Assembly (NCBI GenBank): GCA_015057405.1
Contig: SVEK01000030.1
Location: forward strand, 1 to 37,132
Origin: Lachnospiraceae bacterium
GTDB lineage: Bacteria > Bacillota > Clostridia > Lachnospirales > Lachnospiraceae
DNA: 37,132 nucleotides
Direction of reading: 5' to 3'
The notes beneath the pieces are model-generated. The model was not told the origin of the DNA. It searched no databases and saw only the letters and a list, made by a program, of their open reading frames with translations. The translations under genes were made by a program, and so were the position numbers. This document shows positions 24,469 to 33,719 of the stretch, piece after piece (within the stretch, counting starts at the first letter, position 1; the number at the start of each line of letters is the position of its first letter).

Positions 24469-24503
24469 TTGTTATATTTAAGATAGTTATATTATTAGTT
24501 TTG

Positions 24504-24533
24504 GAGAGACCATTTATTTTTGGTCTCTCTTTT
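24504..24533 (+). terminator. Terminator of the sugar ABC ATPase gene
   Basis: GAGAGACC (24504-24511) pairs with GGTCTCTC (24522-24529), followed by TTTT. The structured repeat copy 3 begins 5 bp later. Confidence 0.85.
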
Positions 24534-24537
24534 GTTA

Positions 24538-24609
24538 CTTACTAGGAAATTTCTTTGAAATTGTCCTAGTAAGCAAAAGCGCTCCGCGGGAACGCACTGC
24601 GGCGGAGAG
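24538..24609. repeat. Dispersed multi-hairpin repeat, copy 3 (truncated)
   Basis: These 72 bp are identical to 9354-9425. They contain helix A (CTTACTAGGA at 24538-24547 with TCCTAGTAAG at 24564-24573) and the CTCCGC-containing segment, then stop after GCGGCGGAGAG, so the second half (P3, P4) is missing. Like the other copies it lies directly after a terminator. Confidence 0.85.
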
Positions 24610-24695
24610 TTCTATGGTTTTTATTTATGGACTTTTGCGTTAAATAATGTTATCCTTAACTATGTGTAGTTATTGACCGAAAGGGGTGGAGTTAT

Positions 24696-25802
24696 ATGAT
24701 TTCTAATCAGATAATTCAAAATACAATTGATGGAATAAAAGGAATCGTACGTGTCGATATTTGTGTAATGGATATTGAAGGTAAGATAGCTGCTACTACG
24801 TTTGAAGATGCGGTTAATTTTGAAAAGGATGTAGTTTTTTTTATTGACTCTCCGGCAGATAGTCAGGAAGTAAAAGATGTTCATTTTATTAAATTATATG
24901 ATGAAAATCAATTGGAATTTGTTATGCTTGTTAAAGGAGAGGGCGAGGATGTTTATCTTGTAACGAAGCTTGTGGCATTTCAGTTGCAAAACCTTATTGT
25001 GGCATATAAAGAAAGATATGATAAAGATAACTTTATTAAGAATTTGTTGCTGGATAATTTGTTACTGGTTGACATATATAACAGAGCAAAGAAACTTCAC
25101 ATAGAAGCTAACGCAAGACGAGTTGTATTCCTTATAGAGACTGAGGGAGATATAGAAGATATTGAACGTACTGAATATAATGCACTTGAAGTTGTAAGAA
25201 GTTTATTTTCTACCAGAACAAAAGATTTCATAACTGCTGTGGATGAGCGTAGCATAATTCTTGTTAAGGAATTGAAGGCTACGGAGGGTTACAACGATCT
25301 TTATAATACGGCAAAAATGATTCTCGATATGCTTAATATGGAGGCAATGACTAATGTTCATGTATCTTACGGAACAATTGTAGAGGAATTAAAAGAAGTT
25401 TCAAGGTCATTTAAAGAAGCTAAGATGGCATTGGCAGTTGGGAAAATATTTTATACTGACAAGAGTGTCATTGCATACAATAATCTTGGAATCGGAAGAC
25501 TCATATATCAGTTGCCTATACCGTTGTGCAATATGTTTATAAAGGAAAGTTTCGGCGGACAGGATATTGAAGACTTTGACGAGGAAACTCTTTCTACTAT
25601 AGTTAAGTTTTTCGAGAACAGTCTTAATATATCCGAAACAGCCAGACAACTCTATATCCATAGAAATACGTTGGTATACAGACTTGATAAAATACAAAAA
25701 TGCACAGGCTTAGATATACGTGTGTTTGAGGATGCAATTACATTTAAGATTGCAATAATGGTGTCAAAATATATGAAATACATGGAAAATAATATTTATT
25801 AA
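24696..25802 (+). CDS. CdaR/PucR-type transcriptional regulator
   Basis: The 368-residue protein ends in the PucR-type helix-turn-helix (about 310-365): SLNISETARQLYIHRNTLVYR then LDKIQKCTGLD. The central part (about 135-260) is the GGDEF-like domain common to CdaR-family activators, and residues 1-125 resemble the sugar-diacid-sensing N terminus of CdaR. Such proteins usually activate genes for organic acid or purine use. The gene ends 18 bp before ftsE, an unexpected neighbour: either it is cotranscribed with the division genes or the arrangement is chance. GGGGTGGAG precedes the ATG. Confidence 0.8.
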   Translation: MISNQIIQNTIDGIKGIVRVDICVMDIEGKIAATTFEDAVNFEKDVVFFIDSPADSQEVKDVHFIKLYDENQLEFVMLVKGEGEDVYLVTKLVAFQLQNLIVAYKERYDKDNFIKNLLLDNLLLVDIYNRAKKLHIEANARRVVFLIETEGDIEDIERTEYNALEVVRSLFSTRTKDFITAVDERSIILVKELKATEGYNDLYNTAKMILDMLNMEAMTNVHVSYGTIVEELKEVSRSFKEAKMALAVGKIFYTDKSVIAYNNLGIGRLIYQLPIPLCNMFIKESFGGQDIEDFDEETLSTIVKFFENSLNISETARQLYIHRNTLVYRLDKIQKCTGLDIRVFEDAITFKIAIMVSKYMKYMENNIY

Positions 25803-25820
25803 TTTACGGAGGAAGATGCA

Positions 25821-26531
25821 TTGCGTAATAACGATTTGCCGATTATGGTTCTGGAAAATGTGTCTAAAACCTATTCTGAAGGAGTAGATGCACTTAATAA
25901 TGTTTCTTTAAGTATAGAAAAAGGTGAATTTGTATTCGTTGTAGGCCCAAGCGGTTCAGGTAAGTCAACTCTTATTAAGCTTATGCTCAAAGAATTAGAA
26001 CCTACTTCAGGTAAGTTATGCATTGCCGGACAACAATTGTCGAAGTTAAAACGCAGACAGGTTTCAAAATACAGACGTAACATAGGTGTTGTATTTCAGA
26101 ATTTTGAATTGCTTGGTGACAGGAATGTGTATGAAAATGTTGCGCTTGCCCAGCGTGTAATCGGAGTACCTAAACGAAAAATGAAAAAGAATATATCATC
26201 TATGTTGTCGCTGGTTGGTATTGCTGACAAGGCCATGGCTTTTCCGGATGAATTGTCGGGAGGCGAAAGACAGAGAGTTGCCCTTGCCAGAGCGTTAGTT
26301 AACAGACCATCGATACTTCTTGCCGATGAGCCAACCGGCAATCTTGACCCGAAAAATGCTTGGAGTATTATGGGACTATTGGATGAAGTAAACAAACTTG
26401 GTACTACAGTAATTGTAGTAACTCACAATCCTGAGGTTGTAGATACCATGCAAAAACGTGTTATTGCCATTAAAGATGGCGTAGTGGTGTTGGATGAATT
26501 GAAGGGTGGATATATATATGAAAGGCGTTAG
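25821..26531 (+). CDS. ftsE: Cell division ATP-binding protein FtsE
   Basis: The 236-residue ABC ATPase has Walker A GPSGSGKS (42-49), signature LSGGERQR and Walker B LLADEPTGNLDP. With FtsX it forms the divisome complex that couples ATP use to peptidoglycan hydrolase activation. The start is taken as TTG at 25821 because GGAGGA (25808-25813) lies 7 bp upstream. An in-frame ATG at 25845 lacks a ribosome site, and the ATG at 25816 is out of frame. The end overlaps ftsX by 14 bp. Confidence 0.92.
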   Translation: MRNNDLPIMVLENVSKTYSEGVDALNNVSLSIEKGEFVFVVGPSGSGKSTLIKLMLKELEPTSGKLCIAGQQLSKLKRRQVSKYRRNIGVVFQNFELLGDRNVYENVALAQRVIGVPKRKMKKNISSMLSLVGIADKAMAFPDELSGGERQRVALARALVNRPSILLADEPTGNLDPKNAWSIMGLLDEVNKLGTTVIVVTHNPEVVDTMQKRVIAIKDGVVVLDELKGGYIYERR

Positions 26532-27432
26532 TGTTTTTTTCTACAGCCTGAGACAGGGAATTAAAAATTTAAAGCATAACAGATTATTCACACTGGCTTC
26601 AATAGGAACGATTGCAGCCTGTTTGTTTATTTTTGGTGTGTTTTACTCGGTTGTAATTAATTTAGGATATATGATTAATAATGTTGAGACCTCCGTAGGA
26701 GTTACGGTGTTCTTCGACGAAGGGATAGATTCTTCACAGATAGAAATTATCGGCAATGATATCAGAGCCAGAGAAGAGGTTGCCGATGTTGTTTTTATAT
26801 CAGCAAAAGAGGCATGGGAAAATTTCAAAGAAGATGTATTTGGTGATGAAGCCGGAGAGCTTGCTGCCACGTTTGGAGAAGATAATCCATTAAAGGATTC
26901 TTCATCATACGAGGTTTACTTAAATGATGTATCTAAGCAAAGCAGGCTGGTAGAATATATTGAATCAATGCCGGGAGTCCGACTTGTTAACAGTTCAGAA
27001 GCTACAGCTGAAGGGCTTGCGGATATTAATCAGCTTATTGGCTACGTGTCTGTTGCAATTATTACTATGTTGCTTGCAGTTGCAATATTTCTTATTAGCA
27101 CAACTATATCTACAGGGTTATCCGTAAGAAGTAAAGAGATTGAGCTTATGAGGTTGATAGGTGCTACGGATTTGTTTATTCAGCTTCCGTTTGTAATAGA
27201 GGGAATTGTTATTGGGTTAATCGGAGTAGCAATTCCGCTTGCTGTTTTGTATTATATGTATGGAAGTATTATAGATTTTATTTCCGATAAATTTAATATG
27301 TTGTCAGATGTACTTGTATTTCTTGATGAAAGTAAAGTATTTGTGTCCCTTGTGCCGGTTTCAATTGCTGTAGGTGTAGGAATAGGTCTTGTGGGAAGTA
27401 TATGGACTATCAGAAAGCATATGAATGTGTGA
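26518..27432 (+). CDS. ftsX: Cell division protein FtsX
   Basis: The 304-residue membrane protein has the FtsX layout: an N-terminal transmembrane segment (about residues 22-46), an extracytoplasmic loop of about 110 residues that in pneumococcus contacts PcsB, and three C-terminal transmembrane segments (about 170-300) with the conserved RSKEIELMRLIGAT motif. The ATG at 26518 is used because GAAGGGTGGA lies 7 bp before it; a TTG 12 bp upstream has none. It overlaps ftsE by 14 bp, implying coupled translation. Confidence 0.93.
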   Translation: MKGVSVFFYSLRQGIKNLKHNRLFTLASIGTIAACLFIFGVFYSVVINLGYMINNVETSVGVTVFFDEGIDSSQIEIIGNDIRAREEVADVVFISAKEAWENFKEDVFGDEAGELAATFGEDNPLKDSSSYEVYLNDVSKQSRLVEYIESMPGVRLVNSSEATAEGLADINQLIGYVSVAIITMLLAVAIFLISTTISTGLSVRSKEIELMRLIGATDLFIQLPFVIEGIVIGLIGVAIPLAVLYYMYGSIIDFISDKFNMLSDVLVFLDESKVFVSLVPVSIAVGVGIGLVGSIWTIRKHMNV

Positions 27433-27474
27433 GTCGCATTATTGAAAATGTGTAGTTAAGGAAGGCTGGTCAGG

Positions 27475-28809
27475 ATGAAATCATTTGATAAGAAAAATCA
27501 TACTATGCGTTATTTGATTATTGTTGTCGTGGCAATGGTATTGACCGTTGGAATGTACGGTATAATCAATAATAATGGCAGGGTGTTGGCAGATAAATCC
27601 GCTACAGAAACAATAAAAGATGCCAAGGATGATATGGAAAAGTTAAAGCAGGAAAAAGAAAAACTGCTTGAAGAACTTGATGTTCTTGAACAGGAAAAAA
27701 AAGATATATTTGAATATATAAAATCAGTTGACGGAAAGATAGATAAGCTGACTAAAAAAATTGTTAATTTGGAGGCGGATATAAAGAACCGTAAGTTAGA
27801 GATAAAATCTCTTAAGAAAGAAATTAAGAAAACAGAGAATATAATAGCTGTTCAGTATGAGACTATGAAAAAACGAATAAAGTATATGTATGAGCACGGA
27901 AATGCTGAATATATTGATATTATATTAAGTTCAAAAAGTCTGACAGATATGCTTAGCCGTTCAGAGTATATTCAAAAGATTTCAGAATATGATGAAAATA
28001 TGCTCACGGAATATTTAAACACCAAAAATTTTCTTGAAATGACTATGGTGGAGTTAGTTGCGGCTAAAGAAGCCTTAGAGCGCGACATGGAATATTTGAA
28101 GGAAAAACGAAATACACTAGAGCTTGTTGTAGAAAAAAAACAGAAGAAACTTGATGAGTATAATAAAAATATTAGTCTTACGGAAAATGCGATTGATGAT
28201 AACGCTGATGAACTTGCAAAACAGGAAAAGATAATAGAAGATGCTCTTTTGCAACAACAAAGAGAGATAATGGAGAAAGAAAGGCTTAAAAAAGAGGAAG
28301 AAGAAAGGAAACGACAGGAAGAACTAAAGCGTAAAGAAGAAGAACAGGCGCAGAACAACGATTCTACGGCTGTAGTAACACCGACCCCTGTTCCTCAAAG
28401 CAGTAATCCTGTAGATTCCTCGGGATTTGTATGGCCGTTAAGCGGTAGAGGTACTATCACATCATATTTTGGAAAAAGAACCAGTCCAACTGCCGGTGCC
28501 AGCAGTTATCATCAGGGAATTGATGTAGGTATTGCGGCAGGAACCCCTATTCTTGCTGCGAAAAGCGGAACTGTCGTTACAGCTGCTTATAGCACCGGAG
28601 CCGGTAATTATGTAATGATTAATCATGGTGACGGAGTGTTTACAGTATATATGCACGCGTCTTCACTTAATGCCAAAGTAGGACAAAATGTTTCTGCAGG
28701 AGATGTGATAGCTTATGTTGGTTCAACCGGTGTATCTACCGGCAATCATCTTCATTTTGGGGTGTCAGTTAACGGTGTCTATGTTAATCCGTTAGATTAT
28801 GTATCATAA
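27475..28809 (+). CDS. PcsB/EnvC-like coiled-coil peptidoglycan hydrolase (M23)
   Basis: The 444-residue protein has a signal or anchor segment (about residues 12-33), long coiled coils (about 40-135 and 170-285, very rich in Lys and Glu), a short Pro/Thr linker and a C-terminal M23 domain. Zinc ligands H346 and D350 (HQGID) and the H425-L-H427 motif are intact, so the domain should be an active endopeptidase, unlike EnvC, which lost them. The position 42 bp after ftsX fits FtsEX control of a septal hydrolase through the coiled coil. AAGGA lies upstream of the ATG. Confidence 0.88.
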   Translation: MKSFDKKNHTMRYLIIVVVAMVLTVGMYGIINNNGRVLADKSATETIKDAKDDMEKLKQEKEKLLEELDVLEQEKKDIFEYIKSVDGKIDKLTKKIVNLEADIKNRKLEIKSLKKEIKKTENIIAVQYETMKKRIKYMYEHGNAEYIDIILSSKSLTDMLSRSEYIQKISEYDENMLTEYLNTKNFLEMTMVELVAAKEALERDMEYLKEKRNTLELVVEKKQKKLDEYNKNISLTENAIDDNADELAKQEKIIEDALLQQQREIMEKERLKKEEEERKRQEELKRKEEEQAQNNDSTAVVTPTPVPQSSNPVDSSGFVWPLSGRGTITSYFGKRTSPTAGASSYHQGIDVGIAAGTPILAAKSGTVVTAAYSTGAGNYVMINHGDGVFTVYMHASSLNAKVGQNVSAGDVIAYVGSTGVSTGNHLHFGVSVNGVYVNPLDYVS

Positions 28810-28831
28810 ATTGAGTTTAGGGAGGATTAAA

Positions 28832-30076
28832 ATGAGTTCTAAGTTTTTTAAAGGGTTTTGTGCAGGAATGATATCATGTTGTTTACTTACTTTTATTGTG
28901 TTTTTGGTGGAAAGTGCAATGAAAAGTAAGGATAATCAGATTCCTGCTATGCCACAGGAAATTGATAGTACTGTGAACCTTAATGATATTCCTGACAGTG
29001 AATTGTTTAAGAAAAAGTATGAGAACATTGTTGCTCTGATAGAGAAGTGTTACTTAAATGTCGATGATATAGAAGCAGAAGAAGTTGTTGACGGAATGTA
29101 TCAGGGAATGCTGGAAGCCCTTGGTGATAAATATGCTGATTATTATACGCCTGAGGAATATAAAGAGTTTCAGGAATCTTATACCGGAAAATATTGTGGC
29201 ATTGGTGCTATGGTAATGCAAAACTCAAAAACCGGAGAAATGGTGATTACCAATCCGTTTGAAGGGGCTCCGGCTGCAAAGGCAGGAGCAAAAGCGGGTG
29301 ATATAATTGTTAAGATTGAAGATAAAAGCACGGCAGAAATGTCTCTTGACGATGCGGTAGCCCTTATGAAGGGAGAGGAAGGAACCGATGTTAAGGTAGA
29401 ACTAAACAGAGATGGCAAGATGATTAATCTTGTAATTACAAGAGAGCAGGTGGATGTTCCAACAGTTTCTCATGAGATGATAGAAGAGACGGATATAGGG
29501 TATATATACGTCTCAGCATTTGATGAGGTGACGGTGAAGCAGTTTAGGGAAGCTCTTAATGATGTTAACGATAAAGGTGCCAAGGGAATTATTATTGATG
29601 TCAGAAATAATGGTGGCGGACGTTTGGACAGTGTTATAGAAATGCTTGATATGATACTTGCTGACGGAATGATAATGTATACCGAGACAAGAAACGGTAT
29701 CGATGAGGAATATGTTGCCACCGGCGAAGAAAGTTATGATAAACCGATAGCGGTCCTTATAAATGAATATAGCGCGAGTGCATCTGAGGTTTTTGCCGGA
29801 TGTATTCAGGATAGAAAGAAGGGTACCATAGTGGGAACAACCAGCTACGGTAAAGGTGTAGTTCAGTCTCTTTATCCGTTGATGGGAGTGGCTGACGGTT
29901 CTGCCATAAAGATTACAACATCCAAATATTATACACCTTTAGGACGTAATATTGATGGCAAAGGAATAACTCCTGATGTTGAGGTTGAGTACGACGAGGC
30001 AAAAACAGAAAAAGTCGGCGAACAATACATTGATACCCAGTTAAAGAAAGCTATTGAAGTTATAGAATCAAAATAA
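28832..30076 (+). CDS. C-terminal processing peptidase CtpA (S41)
   Basis: The 414-residue protein has an N-terminal membrane anchor (about residues 8-30), a PDZ domain (about 115-195, with GAPAAKAGAKAGDIIVKIED) and an S41 protease domain. The catalytic Ser/Lys dyad is S316 (SASASE) and K341 (TSYGKG), spaced 25 residues apart as in E. coli Prc. These proteases act outside the membrane on C termini of envelope proteins, often peptidoglycan hydrolases, so the M23 protein 22 bp upstream is a plausible substrate. The ATG at 28832 has GGGAGG 7 bp before it; a start at 28799 would overlap the M23 gene and has no ribosome site. Confidence 0.92.
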   Translation: MSSKFFKGFCAGMISCCLLTFIVFLVESAMKSKDNQIPAMPQEIDSTVNLNDIPDSELFKKKYENIVALIEKCYLNVDDIEAEEVVDGMYQGMLEALGDKYADYYTPEEYKEFQESYTGKYCGIGAMVMQNSKTGEMVITNPFEGAPAAKAGAKAGDIIVKIEDKSTAEMSLDDAVALMKGEEGTDVKVELNRDGKMINLVITREQVDVPTVSHEMIEETDIGYIYVSAFDEVTVKQFREALNDVNDKGAKGIIIDVRNNGGGRLDSVIEMLDMILADGMIMYTETRNGIDEEYVATGEESYDKPIAVLINEYSASASEVFAGCIQDRKKGTIVGTTSYGKGVVQSLYPLMGVADGSAIKITTSKYYTPLGRNIDGKGITPDVEVEYDEAKTEKVGEQYIDTQLKKAIEVIESK

Positions 30077-30173
30077 TCAATATTTGATATAAAGATTATA
30101 GAATCATAATTACAGTATCCGATATATAAGAGAATGTAGATACGTATAATTAGAAAGAGGGCGAGGATAAATT

Positions 30174-31676
30174 ATGAAGAGATATATTGCTTTGTTGTTG
30201 ATTGCAATCAGTTTGATTACAATTTTGCTTATGGCAGGCTGCAAATCTTCAGGAGTCGAGGTAAGGTGTGTCGATGACCTTGAAGGGAGCAGAATAGGTG
30301 TTCAATTGGGAACTACGGGTGATACGTATGTATCGGATTATGAAGGTGATGAAGCCGGAACTGTGGTTGAGCGTTACAATAAAGGTAATGATGCTATTCA
30401 GGCACTTTTACAAAAAAAGCTTGACGCAGTTGTTATCGATTTAGAACCTGCAACAGCATTTGTGGAGACTAATCCGCAGCTTATGATTCTTGAAGAGGAA
30501 TTTGAAAATGAAGATTATGCTATATGTATAGGCAAAGATAAGCCTGAACTTAAGGCTAAGATTAATGATGCCCTTGCTAAAATAACCGAAGACGGAACTC
30601 TTGATAAGATAAAAAGGAATTATGTTGGGGAAGAGGATGAAAAGGGGAAATATCCTTACGAGAAGAAAAATGTTGAAAGACCTAACGGAACTTTGGTTGT
30701 TGCAACAAATGCAGAATTTCCGCCATATGAGTACCATGATAACGGTATAATAACCGGCTTTGATATGGATATGATGCAGGCTGTGTGTGATGTACTTGGT
30801 ATGGAACTCAAGATAGAAGACATGAAGTTTGATACGATAATTAATGCGGTGCAGTCAGGAAAAGCAGATGTTGGTGCTTCCGGAATGACCATAACTGAGG
30901 ACAGACTTAAAAATATTGATTTCACTGACTCATACATTAATGCAAAGCAGGTTATTATTGTAAAGGATCCTAATAAGGAAGCTGATAATCTGTCATTTAT
31001 TGAAAGGGTAAAACAGAATTTTGTGGAAGATGGCAGATGGACTTATTTGGTACAGGGTCTTATCACTACATTTATCATATCAATTATCGCAGCTCTTATG
31101 GGTATAATAATTGGTTTTGTTGTTGCAATAATTAGGTCGTCTCACGATAAAAATGGCGGACTTAAGGTGGCTAATTTTATTTGTCACGTATATTTGACTG
31201 TTATTCGAGGAACCCCTGCGGTTGTTCAGCTTCTTATCATATACTATGTTATATTTTCAAGTGTAAATGTTAACAAGATAGTGGCGGCAGTTATTGCGTT
31301 TGGTATCAATTCAGGTGCGTATGTTGCGGAGATTATTCGTTCGGGAATAGCGTCGATTGATTCGGGACAGTTTGAGGCCGGACGAAGCCTTGGTCTTACA
31401 TTTCCTAAGACAATGAGATTTATTATTCTGCCACAGGCAATAAAAAATGTTTTGCCGGCACTTGCCAATGAATTTATCGTGTTAATTAAAGAAACATCTA
31501 TTAGCGGATATATCGGTCTTGCAGACCTTACCAGAGGCGGAGATATTATAAGAAGTATCACATATGAACCATTTTTACCTTTAGTGGCAGTTGCACTTAT
31601 TTATCTTGTAATTGTTGTGGGACTTACTAAAGGTGTGTCTGTACTTGAAAGGAGACTTAACAATGGCAGAAAATAA
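30174..31676 (+). CDS. Amino-acid ABC transporter: lipoprotein with permuted binding domain fused to permease
   Basis: The 500-residue protein has a lipoprotein signal ending MAGC (C23), a solute-binding domain of about 240 residues and a permease domain (about 285-500) with four to five membrane segments and the EAGRSLGL...LPQA loop that contacts the ATPase. The binding domain is in unusual order: residues 30-155 match the second half of a family-3 binding protein ([16 protein letters not shown] ... [11 protein letters not shown]), and residues 171-267 match the first half ([16 protein letters not shown] ... KNIDFTDSY). The sum equals one normal domain. Polar amino-acid uptake is expected. 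The ATPase gene overlaps its end by 14 bp. A TATAAT at 30145-30150 with a poor -35 is the best promoter guess. Confidence 0.88.
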   Translation: MKRYIALLLIAISLITILLMAGCKSSGVEVRCVDDLEGSRIGVQLGTTGDTYVSDYEGDEAGTVVERYNKGNDAIQALLQKKLDAVVIDLEPATAFVETNPQLMILEEEFENEDYAICIGKDKPELKAKINDALAKITEDGTLDKIKRNYVGEEDEKGKYPYEKKNVERPNGTLVVATNAEFPPYEYHDNGIITGFDMDMMQAVCDVLGMELKIEDMKFDTIINAVQSGKADVGASGMTITEDRLKNIDFTDSYINAKQVIIVKDPNKEADNLSFIERVKQNFVEDGRWTYLVQGLITTFIISIIAALMGIIIGFVVAIIRSSHDKNGGLKVANFICHVYLTVIRGTPAVVQLLIIYYVIFSSVNVNKIVAAVIAFGINSGAYVAEIIRSGIASIDSGQFEAGRSLGLTFPKTMRFIILPQAIKNVLPALANEFIVLIKETSISGYIGLADLTRGGDIIRSITYEPFLPLVAVALIYLVIVVGLTKGVSVLERRLNNGRK

Positions 31677-32403
31677 TATTCTTTTATCGGTAAAAGGTTT
31701 GAAAAAGGAATTTGGGGATAACTATGTTCTCAGAGGAATAGATACTGTAGTTAATAAAGGTGATGTTGTAGCAATTATCGGACCGTCCGGTTGTGGCAAA
31801 TCTACGTTTCTTCGTTCTGTTAATATGCTTGAAATTCCAACAGAAGGAACGATTTTATTTAAGGGAGAAAACATTACTGATAAGTCTGTAAATATTAATA
31901 AGGTGAGAGAGCATATAGGAATGGTTTTCCAGCAATTCAATCTTTTTCCTAATATGACTGTTAAGAAAAACATAATGCTCGCACCTGTTCAGTTGGGCAG
32001 AAAGAGTGAAGCCGAAGCTGAAAAGCTTGCTGATGAGCTTTTGTTGCGTATTGGGCTTCCTGATAAAGCTGATGCATACCCTGAACAGTTGTCAGGCGGT
32101 CAGAAGCAGCGCGTGGCTATAGCACGTTCGTTGGCAATGCAACCGGACATTATGTTATTTGATGAACCTACATCAGCTCTTGACCCTGAAATGGTAGGTG
32201 AAGTTCTTAATTTGATGAAGGAGCTTGCCAATAACGGAATGACAATGATTATTGTAACACACGAAATGGGGTTTGCAAGAGAAGTTGCTAATCGCGTGAT
32301 GTTCTTTTATGAAGGTGTAATCGCGGAAGAAAATAACCCTAAGGATTTCTTTGATAACCCAAGTAATCCAAGGTTAAAGGAGTTTTTATCAAATGTATTA
32401 TAA
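31663..32403 (+). CDS. glnQ: Amino-acid ABC transporter ATP-binding protein (GlnQ type)
   Basis: The 246-residue ABC ATPase has Walker A GPSGCGKS, the polar-amino-acid-type [14 protein letters not shown], signature LSGGQKQR and Walker [15 protein letters not shown]. It powers the fused transporter encoded just upstream. The ATG at 31663 is chosen because AAAGGAG (31648-31654) precedes it and residue 1 then matches the usual family start; the longer frame from 31612 is shadowed by the permease gene. It overlaps that gene by 14 bp and the nuclease gene by 11 bp, so all three are probably one operon. Confidence 0.92.
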   Translation: MAENNILLSVKGLKKEFGDNYVLRGIDTVVNKGDVVAIIGPSGCGKSTFLRSVNMLEIPTEGTILFKGENITDKSVNINKVREHIGMVFQQFNLFPNMTVKKNIMLAPVQLGRKSEAEAEKLADELLLRIGLPDKADAYPEQLSGGQKQRVAIARSLAMQPDIMLFDEPTSALDPEMVGEVLNLMKELANNGMTMIIVTHEMGFAREVANRVMFFYEGVIAEENNPKDFFDNPSNPRLKEFLSNVL

Positions 32404-33505
32404 AATGAGCTCTAAACTTGTGAAGTTATTATGCATGTTAGCAGTAACATGTATGATAGCTGTAAGTACAGTTTCTTGCAGCAATGAAGAGGTGTCTTCT
32501 CTAAAGGATGATTTGCAGGTAGATGTACATTATGATTATGCCCAAAACCTTGCTGACGATACAGATGGAGATGAAGATGACGATTTGGCGGATGATGCCG
32601 ACAATGCAGGTGAAGATGGCGATTTGGCGGATGATGCCGACGATACAGATGAAGAAGGCGATTTGTCAGATGACGCATATAAGGTATATGAAAACGGTGC
32701 TTATGAGAATGAGGGTAATGACGCCTATTTGTCTGAAACAAAGACTTACGTTGCCATAAATGATAATGTTCCTTATTTTACAGATAAGGAAAAGAAAAAC
32801 AGAGAGAACTTTGAAAAATATAGTGAACTTGACAGCCTGGGAAGATGCGGTGTTGCATATGCCAACATTTGTCCGGAAAGTATGCCTGTGGAAGAAAGGG
32901 GCAGTATTGGTCATGTTAAGCCCTCAGGGTGGCAGTTTGCCAAGTATGACATAGTTGATGGTAAGTACTTATATAACAGGTGCCATTTGATAGGTTATCA
33001 GTTGGCAGGAGAAAATGCCAATGAACTGAATCTAATAACAGGCACACGATACATGAATGTACAGGGAATGCTCCCTTTTGAAAACCAGGTTGCGGACTAT
33101 GTTGAAGAAACAGGCAATCATGTATTGTACAGAGTGACCCCTGAATATACCGGAGATAATCTTCTTGCAGACGGTGTTGGTATTGAGGCATGGTCGGTTG
33201 AAGATGATGGCGAGGGAATTTGTTTTAATGTTTTTGTGTACAACATTCAGCCGGGAATCAAAATAAACTATGCAACCGGCGAAAGTAGTATGGATGGCGC
33301 TTATGAAAACGATAATGCGACAGAACAGAATGATAATAAGGATGTTGAAGGTTCTTATATAATTAATACCAATACTGACAAGTTTCATTATCCGTCTTGC
33401 AGTAGTGTATCAGATATGAAAGAAAAGAATAAACAGCCATACACAGGAAGCAGACAAAAGTTGATAGATAATGGATATGTTCCGTGCGGTAACTGTCATC
33501 CGTGA
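32393..33505 (+). CDS. Secreted DNA/RNA non-specific endonuclease with Ada-like zinc tail
   Basis: The 370-residue protein has a lipoprotein-like signal ending STVSC (near residue 30) and an acidic repeat region. Its nuclease domain (about 120-295) has the [10 protein letters not shown] motif, with H198 in place of the catalytic DRGH His. That is the EndA/NucA-type degradative or DNA-entry nuclease family, likewise marked by the Asn of [12 protein letters not shown]. The last 50 residues (HYPSCSSV...PCGNCHP) form a small zinc-binding Ada-like module. Acidic 13-residue repeats occupy about residues 53-96. The start is taken as 32393 (AAAGGAG 10 bp upstream); a second ATG at 32405 is possible. 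It could feed on extracellular nucleic acid or serve DNA uptake. Confidence 0.85.
   Translation: MYYKMSSKLVKLLCMLAVTCMIAVSTVSCSNEEVSSLKDDLQVDVHYDYAQNLADDTDGDEDDDLADDADNAGEDGDLADDADDTDEEGDLSDDAYKVYENGAYENEGNDAYLSETKTYVAINDNVPYFTDKEKKNRENFEKYSELDSLGRCGVAYANICPESMPVEERGSIGHVKPSGWQFAKYDIVDGKYLYNRCHLIGYQLAGENANELNLITGTRYMNVQGMLPFENQVADYVEETGNHVLYRVTPEYTGDNLLADGVGIEAWSVEDDGEGICFNVFVYNIQPGIKINYATGESSMDGAYENDNATEQNDNKDVEGSYIINTNTDKFHYPSCSSVSDMKEKNKQPYTGSRQKLIDNGYVPCGNCHP
32549..32680 (+). repeat. 39-bp tandem repeat coding for acidic 13-residue units
   Basis: Full units lie at 32582-32620 and 32621-32659 (each begins GATTTGGCGGATGATGCCGA), with a diverged copy before (from 32549) and a partial one after (from 32660). 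The protein reads D-L-A-D-D-A-D-plus-acidic repeatedly. The period is a multiple of three, so copy-number change keeps the frame. Confidence 0.85.
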
Positions 33506-33534
33506 CCGTAACAGTACGTTTTTTCTTCATATGT

Positions 33535-33694
33535 GCCGAAAACAAATATAGACATCGGCAGGTAAAGAATGCGCCGAAAGCGAATATAGACACCGTCAGG
33601 TAAAGAATGCGCCGAAAGTGAATATAGACACCGGCAGGTAAAGTGTGTACCGAAAGCGAATATAGACATCGGCAGGTAAAGTGTGTGTTGAAAG
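33535..33694. repeat. 38-bp intergenic minisatellite, four units plus a partial one
   Basis: Units at 33535-33572, 33573-33610, 33611-33648 and 33649-33686, then 8 bp of a fifth. Each has GCCGAAAGYGAATATAGACA, then YCGGCAGGTAAAG and a variable tail (AATGC or TGTGT). Within each unit, (T)GCCGA can pair with TCGGC(A) to form a 4-6 bp hairpin. The gap (33506-33719) holds no gene that I can support. The period is not a multiple of three. Confidence 0.92.
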
Positions 33695-33719
33695 ATAATA
33701 GCATGGGAGTGTGATTAGG

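Noticed and set aside
27972..28358. Minus-strand serine/phenylalanine-rich frame
   Set aside because: Shadow of the Lys/Glu-rich coiled coil of the M23 protein; composition is explained by the sense strand.
33503..33526. Terminator after the nuclease gene
   Set aside because: CGTA-ACAG-TACG followed by six T is only a 4-bp stem, too weak to call, though a weak role is possible.
33535..33694. CRISPR array
   Set aside because: The 38-bp units are contiguous with no unique spacers between them and there are no cas genes; it is a tandem repeat.
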